DNA from: an alpha proteobacterium 3107
GTDB lineage: Bacteria > Pseudomonadota > Alphaproteobacteria > Rhodobacterales > Rhodobacteraceae
Assembly (NCBI GenBank): GCA_001483205.1
Contig: JPPB01000096.1
Span: 1 to 22,920, forward strand
Direction: 5' to 3'
Length of the DNA stretch: 22,920 nt
The translations under genes and the position numbers were made by a program. Every line of letters starts with the position of its first letter. Position 1 is the first letter of the stretch. Below, one piece after another: positions 7,741 to 14,929 of the stretch. The notes beneath the pieces were generated by a model that was not told the DNA's origin, ran no database searches, and saw only the letters and a list, made by a program, of their open reading frames with translations.

Positions 7741-8615
7741 TTCAGATACCCGTAACGCCGGGCGATCTCGCGCACGCCCTCATAACGGTTGGGATCAGCA
7801 ACGACATAGCCATCCGGCCCGTAGAGATGGGCCAGCAGGTGACGATTTTCGGGGGCATTAAGGCTCAGCATCACGCTGGTGAATTTCGCCTGCAAATCCG
7901 CATCCAGCCCCGGACGGGCAATCACCGCATGGCTGGGGATCGGCTCGGATTCAGCGATGAAAGTGATTTCGGCCTGTTGCCCGGGCGTCAGCAAGAGGTC
8001 CGCGTATTGGCTGGCGGCAGCGGCATCGACCAGACCTTCGGCCATCGCCTGCATCGCCTGCTGATAGCCCCCGGCAAAGAACACCCGGTCAAAGAAGCCC
8101 TGCGCCCCCTCTGCCCCGGCGATCAGGCCCTCACGCACGAACAGATCAAGCGGATAGAGGTAACCCGATTCAGAGACCGGATCGGCAAAAGCAATGTCGC
8201 GCCCCTGAAGATCAGCAAGCGACGCGATACCGCTGTCCCGGCGGACAAACACCCGGCCCGCGTAACCGGGATGGCCGCGATAGACTTCCGAGAGCAGCGC
8301 CACCGCGCCGATCCGCTCTTCGGCCAGCACAAACGGCAACGCCCCCATAAAGGATATATCCGCATCGCCGTTGCCCATTGCCTCGACAGCGGCGGCGTGA
8401 TCAAAGGTGACGAAACCGCTGACCGGCACATCCATCCGCGCGCTCAGCCAGCCGGTAATCGCCTGAACGTCGCCCAACAGTTTTTCCGGGTTTTCCTGCG
8501 GGATGAAGGCCAGTTTCAGCCCGTCTTCCCCTGCGCTTTCGCCCGCATAAAGCCCGCCGGACGCGGCACAGGACGCGGCGATGGCGGAAATCAGAAACCG
8601 GCGGCGGTTCTGCAT
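7737..8615 (-). CDS. phnD: PhnD-like periplasmic substrate-binding protein
   Basis: A 292-residue PhnD-type binding protein for the ABC importer encoded just downstream. The N-terminus NRRRFLISAIAAS resembles a Tat or Sec export signal, with Cys16 as a possible lipid attachment site. Family features include FMGALPF (89-95), DLQGRDIAFADP (135-146) and a ligand-loop region SESGYLYP (148-155). In well-studied phosphonate and phosphite binders this loop is usually STSG, so a Glu sits where a Thr normally contacts the oxyanion. The ATG at 8615 has AAAGG about 8 bases upstream. A longer in-frame start at 8831, overlapping the previous stop, would add 72 residues of low-complexity sequence across DNA palindromes and is not favoured. 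The stop overlaps the ATPase start by four bases. Confidence 0.85.
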   Translation of the reverse strand: MQNRRRFLISAIAASCAASGGLYAGESAGEDGLKLAFIPQENPEKLLGDVQAITGWLSARMDVPVSGFVTFDHAAAVEAMGNGDADISFMGALPFVLAEERIGAVALLSEVYRGHPGYAGRVFVRRDSGIASLADLQGRDIAFADPVSESGYLYPLDLFVREGLIAGAEGAQGFFDRVFFAGGYQQAMQAMAEGLVDAAAASQYADLLLTPGQQAEITFIAESEPIPSHAVIARPGLDADLQAKFTSVMLSLNAPENRHLLAHLYGPDGYVVADPNRYEGVREIARRYGYLK

Positions 8616-8645
8616 CAACAGACCTTTGCGTATTGGCTTGGGCCA

Positions 8646-8787
8646 GGCAGCGCCTGCCTGGGCGGGCGCTTTTCCTGAAATTCCAAATTGGCGATGGTTT
8701 TTCCATAAAGCCCATACGTTCCATTTTGTTGAAGCGTTTATAGCGCCTGCCGGGGGGCAGGCAGGCGCTGCCCGGCGTTCCGCCGGG
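8646..8787. repeat. Palindrome cluster between the di-haem gene and phnD
   Basis: A perfect 15-bp inverted repeat pairs 8646-8660 with 8758-8772. The 10-mer AGCGCCTGCC occurs at 8649 and 8742 and reversed at 8760-8769. A second hairpin, CCCGGCG-TTC-CGCCGGG, lies at 8771-8787. The roughly 85 bases between the arms are much more AT-rich and could hold a secondary promoter. The arrangement resembles REP-type intergenic elements, which can stabilise or partly terminate a polycistronic mRNA. There is no T-tract on the minus strand. Confidence 0.6.
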
Positions 8788-8830
8788 CGGGAGAGGTTGG
8801 CCAATGACGCGCCATTATGCAGAGGTCTCA

Positions 8831-10693
8831 TCAGTAGATCCTTTCGTCATATTCGGCGCGGCGGGCCTTGAAGGTGTGCCATTGCCGGGCGGCCTCGGGC
8901 CAGTCACCCCCGGCGCTCGCATCGCCGATGGCGCGCAGGATGGCGGCCAGCTCATAGACCTGCGGCTTGGCCGCCTGATTGACCATGGCGGATGCGTCCA
9001 GCGCCAGATCAGCGGCGATGGTGTCGATCAGCACCGCGATGTTGTCGGCGTCACGGGCGGGCAGCAATGTTTCCAGCACCGAGGCAAAGGTGACGATCTC
9101 ATCAAATGCCAGCCGAAAGGCGCTGTCGCGGCCCCCGAATGCCTGATACGGGTCTTCGCCATCGCCCACTGCCTCCAGATAGGCCGTCAGGTCAGCGCGT
9201 TCGCCCGCACTCAGACCCAGCGATTTGGTCTCATCAAACCACGCCACCACACCGGCGAGCGTCGGCACCGCACCGTCATGCATATAGGGCGCGGTGAAAA
9301 CGACATTGCGCAGGGTCGGGGTTTCAAACCGGGGCGCGGTTCCGCCCTCAAACGGCGGGCGGCCCGTGCCGATGTCATGGGCCAGCCCGTCGCGGAAATC
9401 GCGGTCCGGCACATGGCAAGAGGCACAGGCCCTGTCGCCCAGCCCCCCGAAGGGCGTGTTGAACAGCACTTCGCCCCGCCGGGCGGCCTCTGACGCCAGG
9501 GCCGTCAGCCCCCCGGTGCGGTCAATCTTCGGGTTGGGCAGGAAATCGAACTGCCGCATATACGCCACCAGCGCATCCAGTTGGAACGGCGTCGGCTCCG
9601 GCCCGGCGAACTCTGTCACGATCACGTCTCTGGTGAATTGCCGCAGGCTGGCCTCGCGCCCGTCGCGTCCGTAAGGCGCGGTAAAGCGGATGCCGCGCAG
9701 CGAGGGCGTATCCAGATGATCATCGGCGCGGTCGTTGAACAGCGGATTGAAGAATGCGCCGTCCACATCCATGCCGCCCGGATGACGGCTAAGGCCGGGG
9801 ATGAAGAAATCCCGATTGATGTCAGACCGGTTGTGGCAGGTCGAGCAGGTGATTTTCAAATCACGCGCCGGGGAGCCGAAAATTTCGGGGCTGTCGAACA
9901 GCATATCGCCATAGGCGACCAGCGGCAGATCACTTTCGTCGATCCCTGCTTCCTCGAATTGCAGCACCAGGCGCGGCAACGGGCGTTGCGGGGCGATATG
10001 TGCCCCCGGCGGCAATGTCGGCGGCAGGGGCGTGTCGGCGGCCCGGCCCGCTGATGCTGAGATGGTCTCCGGCAACGGGGTCAGCCGGGCGCGCGGGGCA
10101 AATTCGGCGGCGGCGTAGTTGGCGCGCAGATAAGTCTCTATCACCGTGCGGGCCTCTGCGAAGGCCTGCCGGTCCGATGGCTGTGCCGTGACACCCGCAA
10201 GGCCACGCGCGCCCAGCGCCGAACTGAGCCGCAGCCACGCCCGGCCCAATGCGCGCGCCGCCTGCGGGTCGCCCGCGCGGATACCGTCCTCAAAGGCGCG
10301 GAACAGTGCTCTGGCTTTGGTCACCTCGGTGGTGGCTCCGGGCGCGTCCGGCATGGCCCCGGCGGTGGCAAGGTGGCGCAGGATGCCATGGGCGACGGCG
10401 CGGGTTGCCGCCCCGAACAGTGCCTGCCGGTCCCGTGCTTTCAGCGCCGCACGCAGCGCGGCGGCCTCTTCTGTCGTGACCCGCGACAGGGCCGGAACCG
10501 CCGGAACACCCCCCGCAACCGGCTGTTCCCAGCTTTGTTCGAGCCTCTGCCACGGAACCGGCGACAGGTTGCCCATGAACAGGGTCAGGCGATACGCGGC
10601 GGCGCGCGGTGCCCACGGTGTTTGCTCAAGCGCCGTGGCAAAGGCCGCAACCGGAAACAGGCACAGGACGGCAAAGAGGGCAAGATGTTTCAT
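8831..10693 (-). CDS. Large di-haem cytochrome c peroxidase / MauG-like protein
   Basis: A 620-residue exported protein with a Sec signal peptide (1-19, ending AFA). The central part (about 250-515) is a bacterial di-haem peroxidase/MauG-type unit. It has two haem c sites, C283-STC-H287 and C423-ASC-H427, each followed by a matching TPxLRxxxFTAPYxxDG segment (329-345 and 458-474). The second contains Met471 as a possible axial ligand. Unusual are an N-terminal extension of roughly 230 helical, Ala-rich residues and a C-terminal extension of about 105 residues; typical peroxidases are near 330-400 residues. It is the first gene downstream of a promoter carrying two MntR-like sites and precedes a PhnD-C-E type transporter. 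It may reduce peroxide or oxidise a ligand or protein in the periplasm; the substrate is unknown. Confidence 0.85.
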   Translation of the reverse strand: MKHLALFAVLCLFPVAAFATALEQTPWAPRAAAYRLTLFMGNLSPVPWQRLEQSWEQPVAGGVPAVPALSRVTTEEAAALRAALKARDRQALFGAATRAVAHGILRHLATAGAMPDAPGATTEVTKARALFRAFEDGIRAGDPQAARALGRAWLRLSSALGARGLAGVTAQPSDRQAFAEARTVIETYLRANYAAAEFAPRARLTPLPETISASAGRAADTPLPPTLPPGAHIAPQRPLPRLVLQFEEAGIDESDLPLVAYGDMLFDSPEIFGSPARDLKITCSTCHNRSDINRDFFIPGLSRHPGGMDVDGAFFNPLFNDRADDHLDTPSLRGIRFTAPYGRDGREASLRQFTRDVIVTEFAGPEPTPFQLDALVAYMRQFDFLPNPKIDRTGGLTALASEAARRGEVLFNTPFGGLGDRACASCHVPDRDFRDGLAHDIGTGRPPFEGGTAPRFETPTLRNVVFTAPYMHDGAVPTLAGVVAWFDETKSLGLSAGERADLTAYLEAVGDGEDPYQAFGGRDSAFRLAFDEIVTFASVLETLLPARDADNIAVLIDTIAADLALDASAMVNQAAKPQVYELAAILRAIGDASAGGDWPEAARQWHTFKARRAEYDERIY

Positions 10694-10710
10694 AGCAGCG
10701 GCGATCAATG

Positions 10711-10724
10711 TTAGACTTGGCTAA
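10711..10724. promoter_or_regulatory. Candidate MntR operator 1 (TTAG-N6-CTAA)
   Basis: TTAGACTTGGCTAA has palindromic outer arms. On the minus strand it abuts the predicted -10 hexamer (10724-10729) and covers the expected transcription start of the di-haem operon. It shares the TTAG-N6-CTAA form with operator 2, five bases away (centre to centre 19 bp). Assignment to MntR rests on position next to mntR and resemblance to DtxR-family sites. Confidence 0.55.
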
Positions 10725-10754
10725 TTCTCTTAGCCATGCCTAATTTGTTGTCAA
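10724..10754 (-). promoter_or_regulatory. Predicted promoter of the di-haem/phn-like operon
   Basis: On the minus strand a perfect TTGACA -35 (10754-10749) is followed after 19 bases by GAGAAT (10729-10724) as a -10 with 4 of 6 matches. A weaker alternative is TAAGAG at 16 bases. Operator 2 fills the spacer and operator 1 starts at the -10, an arrangement suited to repression. The 5' leader to the ATG at 10693 would be about 20-25 bases. Confidence 0.5.
10730..10743. promoter_or_regulatory. Candidate MntR operator 2 (TTAG-N6-CTAA)
   Basis: TTAGCCATGCCTAA has matching outer arms and a central CATG, so 12 of 14 positions obey dyad symmetry. It sits between the -35 and -10 of the minus-strand promoter and just upstream of the predicted mntR -35. 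One protein bound here could repress the di-haem operon and also affect mntR. Confidence 0.6.
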
Positions 10755-10776
10755 GCGAAGAAATCCGCGCCATAAA
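10748..10776 (+). promoter_or_regulatory. Predicted mntR promoter
   Basis: TTGTCA (10748-10753), a 17-base spacer and CATAAA (10771-10776) form a plausible sigma-70 promoter on the plus strand. Its -35 overlaps that of the divergent operon through the shared TTGTCAA. Transcription would begin near 10783, about 30 bases before the mntR start. Confidence 0.5.
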
Positions 10777-10812
10777 CCTTTTCCAATCCCGCCAGAGCAA
10801 TGTGACCGCCCG

Positions 10813-11262
10813 ATGACAGCCCCGCCCCCGAAACCGCCGGACCGTGCCATTGACGTGCAGGCCAGCGGGTTTGAGGCGGTGCGCGCCGCCCATCAGAGCG
10901 AGATGGTCGAGGATTATGTCGAGCTGATTGCGGATTTGATCAGCCAGGCCGGATCAGCGCGGCCTGTGGAGATTGCCGAGCGACTGGGGGTATCCCAGCC
11001 AACGGTCAGCAAGAACCTGGCGCGGCTGAAGCGCGAGGGTTTTATCGCCCATGAACCCTATCGGTCTGTCCGGCTGACCGGCGCGGGGCGGCGGCTGGCC
11101 GAGGCCTGCCGCATCCGCCACCGGATCGTCGTTGAGTTTCTTAAAGCGCTCGGGTTGCCCGCTGACATCGCCGAGCGCGATGCCGAAGGGATCGAGCACC
11201 ATGTCAGCGAGGAAACGCTGACCCTGTTCGAGGCGTTCACGCAGCGGCATAATGCAGGCTGA
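10813..11262 (+). CDS. mntR: Manganese-responsive regulator MntR (DtxR family)
   Basis: A 149-residue metal-dependent repressor closely resembling E. coli-type MntR, with shared stretches such as DYVELI, LGVSQPTVSK and RDAEGIEHHVSEETL. The winged helix-turn-helix spans about 45-92, with the recognition helix near 61-71. The six metal ligands known from Bacillus subtilis MntR (D8, E11, H77, E99, E102, H103) have exact counterparts at the same spacing: D34, E37, H103, E125, E128 and H129. This argues for Mn(II) sensing. It lacks the C-terminal SH3-like domain of DtxR. It is transcribed away from the di-haem/phn-like operon and ends convergently with panB. No strong ribosome binding site is visible at the ATG. 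It is one of only two plus-strand genes here. Confidence 0.92.
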   Translation: MTAPPPKPPDRAIDVQASGFEAVRAAHQSEMVEDYVELIADLISQAGSARPVEIAERLGVSQPTVSKNLARLKREGFIAHEPYRSVRLTGAGRRLAEACRIRHRIVVEFLKALGLPADIAERDAEGIEHHVSEETLTLFEAFTQRHNAG

Positions 11263-11336
11263 GACCGGGCAGGGGCGAAAGGCGCGGGCGGCAGGAACAA
11301 CCCGAAAGGCCGTGTCCGGCCCCCTTGCAGGCAGGA

Positions 11337-12146
11337 TCAGCGATAAACCTGATCCTCGCCGGGAAAGGCCCGTTGTCTGACATCGGTGGCATAATCCGAC
11401 ACCGCCTGCTCTATCGCCGCGCCAAGCCGCCCGTAAACCCTGACGAATTTCGGCGGGCGCGGATTGAGGCCCAGCATGTCCTCCAGCACCAGAATCTGGC
11501 CGTCGCATGTGGCTGACGCACCGATGCCGATGGTGGGAATGCCGATCTGTCCGGTGATCCGCGCCGCCAGCGGCTCCACCATGCCCTCAAGCACCACCGC
11601 GAACGCGCCCGCTTCTGCCACCGCTTTCGCGTCCGCCTCATGCAGGGGCCAATCGGCCTCATCACGCCCCTGGGTTCTGAACCCGCCCATCACATGGCTT
11701 GATTGCGGGGTCAGGCCGATATGCGCCATCACCGGAATGCCGCGCTCGGTCAGAAAGCGGACGGTTTCGGCCATCCGCGCGCCGCCCTCGATCTTCACCG
11801 CGCCGCACTGGGTTTCTTTCATTACCCGGGCGGCGTTGCGAAAGGCGGCGGCGGGGCTTTCCTCATAGGTTCCGAACGGCATATCGACGACAATCAGCGC
11901 CCGGCGTGTGCCGCGCACCACCGCCTTGCCGTGCATGATCATCAGGTCGAGCGGCACCCCCACGGTCGATTCCATCCCGTGCATCACCATGCCCAGACTG
12001 TCCCCCACCAGAATAAAATCGGCATATTTGTCAACAATCGCCGCCGTATGCGCGTGATAAGAGGTCAGCGCCACGATCGGCTCTCCCCCTTTGCGGGCGG
12101 TGAGGCCGGGCACGGTTGCGCGGCGAATGTCGCTGTGGCTGGACAT
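11337..12146 (-). CDS. panB: 3-methyl-2-oxobutanoate hydroxymethyltransferase
   Basis: A 269-residue enzyme of pantothenate (coenzyme A) synthesis that transfers a hydroxymethyl group from methylenetetrahydrofolate to 2-oxoisovalerate, forming ketopantoate. The Mg-binding residues of the E. coli enzyme have counterparts here: D49 in LVGDSLG, D88 in VVDMPFG and E120 in VKIEGG. The catalytic base corresponds to E187 in VVLEGMVE. An AAAGGAAG ribosome binding site precedes the ATG at 12146. The gene follows panC by 12 bases, so the two form a panCB operon. Length and motifs are standard. Confidence 0.97.
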   Translation of the reverse strand: MSSHSDIRRATVPGLTARKGGEPIVALTSYHAHTAAIVDKYADFILVGDSLGMVMHGMESTVGVPLDLMIMHGKAVVRGTRRALIVVDMPFGTYEESPAAAFRNAARVMKETQCGAVKIEGGARMAETVRFLTERGIPVMAHIGLTPQSSHVMGGFRTQGRDEADWPLHEADAKAVAEAGAFAVVLEGMVEPLAARITGQIGIPTIGIGASATCDGQILVLEDMLGLNPRPPKFVRVYGRLGAAIEQAVSDYATDVRQRAFPGEDQVYR

Positions 12147-12158
12147 GGGGGCTTCCTT

Positions 12159-13001
12159 TCACGGATGAATCACGCGCTGGTCGATCAGCAGAATACCACC
12201 GAATGCGGCAGAAACCATCAGCGCCACGGGGGTAACGACGGGGCCGGAAACCGGCGACAGATCGGGGGCGGTGACATCGACCGCCTTCAGATCGGCCCGA
12301 GGCTCCGCACTGATGCACCGGGCGACCGACTCTTTCAGCGCCGCAACCGTCGTGCCACGGGCAACCAGCGCCCCGGCCAGCGTCAGCGCCTGCGACAGCA
12401 CCACCGCAGCGGCACGATCACCGGGCGTCAGCCGCAGATTGCGCGATGACATGGCCAGCCCGTCGGCCTCGCGCACCGTCGGCACGCCGATGATTTCCAC
12501 CGGCAGGAACAGATCGGCAACCATGCGGCGGATCGCCACCAGTTGCTGATAGTCCTTTTCGCCGAAACAGGCGACATCCGGCCCGATGATATTGAGCAGC
12601 TTGCACACCACGGTGGTCACGCCGCGAAAATGCCCCGGTCGGGTCAGGCCGTGCAGCCGGTTTGCCAGCCGGGTCGTCTCGACAATGGTTTCCTCGCCCG
12701 GCGGATACATCTCTGCGGGCGCGGGCGCGAACACCGCCGCAACCCCGGCGGCGCGCAGCCTGGCGTGGTCCTCGTCCGGTGTCTGTGGATATTTTTCGAG
12801 GTCTTCCGGGTTTCCGAACTGGGTCGGGTTGACAAAGATCGAGACGACGACATGCCCGGCGGCGGCGCGGGCACGGTCCACCAGCGCCATGTGCCCGGCG
12901 TGCAGCGCGCCCATGGTTGGCACGAGCGCAATCCGCCCCCCCCGGCGGCGCAGCCCGGCGACCACTCTGCGCATGTCCTCGACCGTCCGGCAGATTTTCA
13001 T
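12159..13001 (-). CDS. panC: Pantothenate synthetase
   Basis: A 280-residue cytoplasmic ligase that joins pantoate and beta-alanine using ATP to make pantothenate. It shows the nucleotidyltransferase-type HxGH motif as HAGH at 34-37 within PTMGALHAGH, the FVNPTQF segment at 56-62, GEKDYQQ at 147-153 and the KMSKS-like SSRN at 185-188. All expected catalytic elements are present and length is normal. It lies upstream of panB in the same transcription unit. The preceding gap of 104 bases to the small DUF1640-type gene could carry its promoter, but I see no convincing hexamers. Confidence 0.97.
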   Translation of the reverse strand: MKICRTVEDMRRVVAGLRRRGGRIALVPTMGALHAGHMALVDRARAAAGHVVVSIFVNPTQFGNPEDLEKYPQTPDEDHARLRAAGVAAVFAPAPAEMYPPGEETIVETTRLANRLHGLTRPGHFRGVTTVVCKLLNIIGPDVACFGEKDYQQLVAIRRMVADLFLPVEIIGVPTVREADGLAMSSRNLRLTPGDRAAAVVLSQALTLAGALVARGTTVAALKESVARCISAEPRADLKAVDVTAPDLSPVSGPVVTPVALMVSAAFGGILLIDQRVIHP

Positions 13002-13105
13002 CCCGTGGCGTCACCCCGTGTCTGTTGCGGGACGTTATCGCAGGGTTGTGGCGTGATCGCAAATGCAGAGATGTGGCACCGGCAGGGCCGGGCGGCAGAG
13101 AAGAA

Positions 13106-13414
13106 TCAGCGGATAATGACCGCACCCAGTTCCGCAAGCCACGGCAGGATAAGAACCGCAAGGATCGCGCCGCCGATCAGCTTCATCCATTTCAGGTCGC
13201 CCCTGACCTCGGCAAGATCTTCTTTGAGTTCGCCCCTGACCTTGGCGAGGTCCGCCTTGGACGCAAGCTCGGCAAGGTCCGTCTTGGTCGCCAGCTCAGA
13301 GGTATCGACAACAGCCAGCCCTTCGACAATCGCCTCGGCCAGGCCCTCATCCGCACCCGCTTCCCGCAGACGCTTCGAGAACGCCAGTGTGTCTATTTGC
13401 AGAACATGCGCCAT
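13106..13414 (-). CDS. Small coiled-coil protein with C-terminal membrane helix (DUF1640-like)
   Basis: A 102-residue protein with an N-terminal globular part (about 1-38), a charged helical section of short repeats (ATKTDLAEL, SKADLAKVRGELKEDL, AEVRGDLKWMK; about 42-78) that should form a coiled coil, and one membrane helix near 77-97. The layout matches bacterial DUF1640/CCDC90-type proteins, whose function is not known. An AAGGAG ribosome binding site five bases before the ATG supports expression. It stands between the glycerate kinase and panC genes with more than 100 bases on each side, so it may be its own unit. No role should be inferred from the neighbours. Confidence 0.8.
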   Translation of the reverse strand: MAHVLQIDTLAFSKRLREAGADEGLAEAIVEGLAVVDTSELATKTDLAELASKADLAKVRGELKEDLAEVRGDLKWMKLIGGAILAVLILPWLAELGAVIIR

Positions 13415-13478
13415 CCGGTCTCCTTACACCTGATTATAGGCGTCTTTCCGCGCCCTTGCCAGAACCATTTTCCGAACC

Positions 13479-13498
13479 GGCGGAACGGCCACTCCGCC
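13479..13498. other. Hairpin downstream of the glycerate kinase gene
   Basis: GGCGGA and TCCGCC pair in a 6-bp stem with an 8-base loop, about 35 bases past the stop codon. No clear T-tract follows on the minus strand, so terminator function is doubtful. Confidence 0.3.
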
Positions 13499-13532
13499 AG
13501 CCCGTCCGGGCGGCGGCTCAGGCAACAGCCCC

Positions 13533-14810
13533 CTACCCCGGCGGATCACCAATCAGGATCGCGCGGAAATCATTGACATTGGTTCCGGTCGGGCCGGGGC
13601 TGAACAGATCACCGATGGCGGCAAAAGCACTAAAAGCGTCATTGCGCGCCAACGCGGCCAGAGGATCAACCCCCGCCGCGCGCATCCGCCGCACAGTGTC
13701 ACTATCAGCAAACGCCCCGGCATTGTCCTCTGACCCGTCGATCCCGTCGGTATCGGCTGCAAGCGCCGCCACCGGGCCGGTCCCGTCCACAGCCGCCGCG
13801 AAGGACAGCAGAAATTCGGTGTTTCGCCCGCCCCTGCCGCCACCACCACGCAATGTCACCGTCGTTTCGCCCCCGGACAGGATCACCACCGGGGCCTGAA
13901 ACGGGCGGTTGCGGGCGGCGACCTCGCGGGCGATGGCGGCATGAACCTGCCCGACATCGCGCGCCTCACCCTCAATCGCGTCCGACAGGATCACGGCCCG
14001 CAGGCCAGCCTCGCGCGCCCGCGCGGCGGCGGCCTCCAGAGACAGCCCTGCGGACGCAATCACCGTCACCCGGTTGCGGGCAAAGACCGGGGCGTCGGGC
14101 GACGGCGCGTCCGATGCCGCCGAGCGGATATGGCTGATGACGGCCCCCGGCAACGCAATGCCGCGCCCGGTGATCATCGACAGGGTTTGCGCGCGACCCG
14201 TAAGGTCAGGCACCGTCGGGCCGGACGCCACCTGCGCCGGGTCATCGCCGGGCACATCCGAGACCACCAGGCTGACAACCCGCGCAGGCGCGGCAGCGGC
14301 GGCCAGACGCCCGCCCTTGATCCGGCTGACATGTTTGCGCACGGCGTTCATCACGCTGATCGGCGCGCCGGAGGCCAGCAGTGCCTCGTTCAGCGCCTGT
14401 TCGTCCCTCAGCGTCAGGCCGGGGGGCGGCGCGGGCAGCAGGGCAGAGCCGCCGCCACAGACAAGGGCGACCACCAGATCATCAGGGCCGAGGTTTGAAA
14501 CCGCCCCGAACAGCGCCTCAGAGGCCACCATCCCGGCGGCATCCGGCACCGGGTGAGCGGCCTCCAGCACCCGGATGCGGGCGCATTCGGCCCCATAGCC
14601 ATAGCGGGTGACAACAACGCCCGAGAGCGGGCCATCCCAGAGGCTTTCAAACGCGGCGGCAAGCTGGGCCGCGCCTTTCCCGGCCCCGACCACGACCGTG
14701 CGACCCTTTGGGCGGGCGGGCAGATGCGGCATGAGCGCGCGCACGGGATCGGCGGCCATGACCGCGGCATCAAACAGACCGGTCAGAAAGCGACGCTTAC
14801 CGGCGTTCAT
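13533..14810 (-). CDS. Type II glycerate kinase (DUF4147/MOFRL)
   Basis: A 425-residue enzyme expected to phosphorylate D-glycerate to 2-phosphoglycerate with ATP, feeding glycerate from glyoxylate, serine or tartrate routes into glycolysis. Relatives are annotated gckA, ttuD or hydroxypyruvate reductase. The N-terminal DUF4147-type domain shows [10 protein letters not shown] near 40-49, [12 protein letters not shown] near 113-124, [12 protein letters not shown] near 160, and [21 protein letters not shown] near 185. The C-terminal MOFRL-type domain (about 310-425) ends in [16 protein letters not shown] and [11 protein letters not shown]. Length is normal. It appears to be a single-gene unit, with 118-119 bases on either side. 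A hairpin at 13479-13498 lies past its stop. Confidence 0.92.
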   Translation of the reverse strand: MNAGKRRFLTGLFDAAVMAADPVRALMPHLPARPKGRTVVVGAGKGAAQLAAAFESLWDGPLSGVVVTRYGYGAECARIRVLEAAHPVPDAAGMVASEALFGAVSNLGPDDLVVALVCGGGSALLPAPPPGLTLRDEQALNEALLASGAPISVMNAVRKHVSRIKGGRLAAAAAPARVVSLVVSDVPGDDPAQVASGPTVPDLTGRAQTLSMITGRGIALPGAVISHIRSAASDAPSPDAPVFARNRVTVIASAGLSLEAAAARAREAGLRAVILSDAIEGEARDVGQVHAAIAREVAARNRPFQAPVVILSGGETTVTLRGGGGRGGRNTEFLLSFAAAVDGTGPVAALAADTDGIDGSEDNAGAFADSDTVRRMRAAGVDPLAALARNDAFSAFAAIGDLFSPGPTGTNVNDFRAILIGDPPG

Positions 14811-14929
14811 GGCGTGCCACCCGGAAGTATCGCAAACCGTTCCGGCCTGCGGTCAAGGATTCAGCCCCGGCATCATCGGGTTCTTTCACGCCCCGCTCTC
14901 GTGCCCTGTCCCGGCCCCGCCACAGCCCG

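Noticed and set aside
8616..8831. 72-residue N-terminal extension of the PhnD-like protein starting at an ATGA overlap
   Set aside because: It runs through palindromic intergenic DNA, is low in complexity and would bury the signal peptide; the ATG at 8615 has a good ribosome binding site.
11263..11336. Terminator between convergent mntR and panB
   Set aside because: Only a short GGCCG/CGGCC pair without a T-tract is visible, too weak to call.
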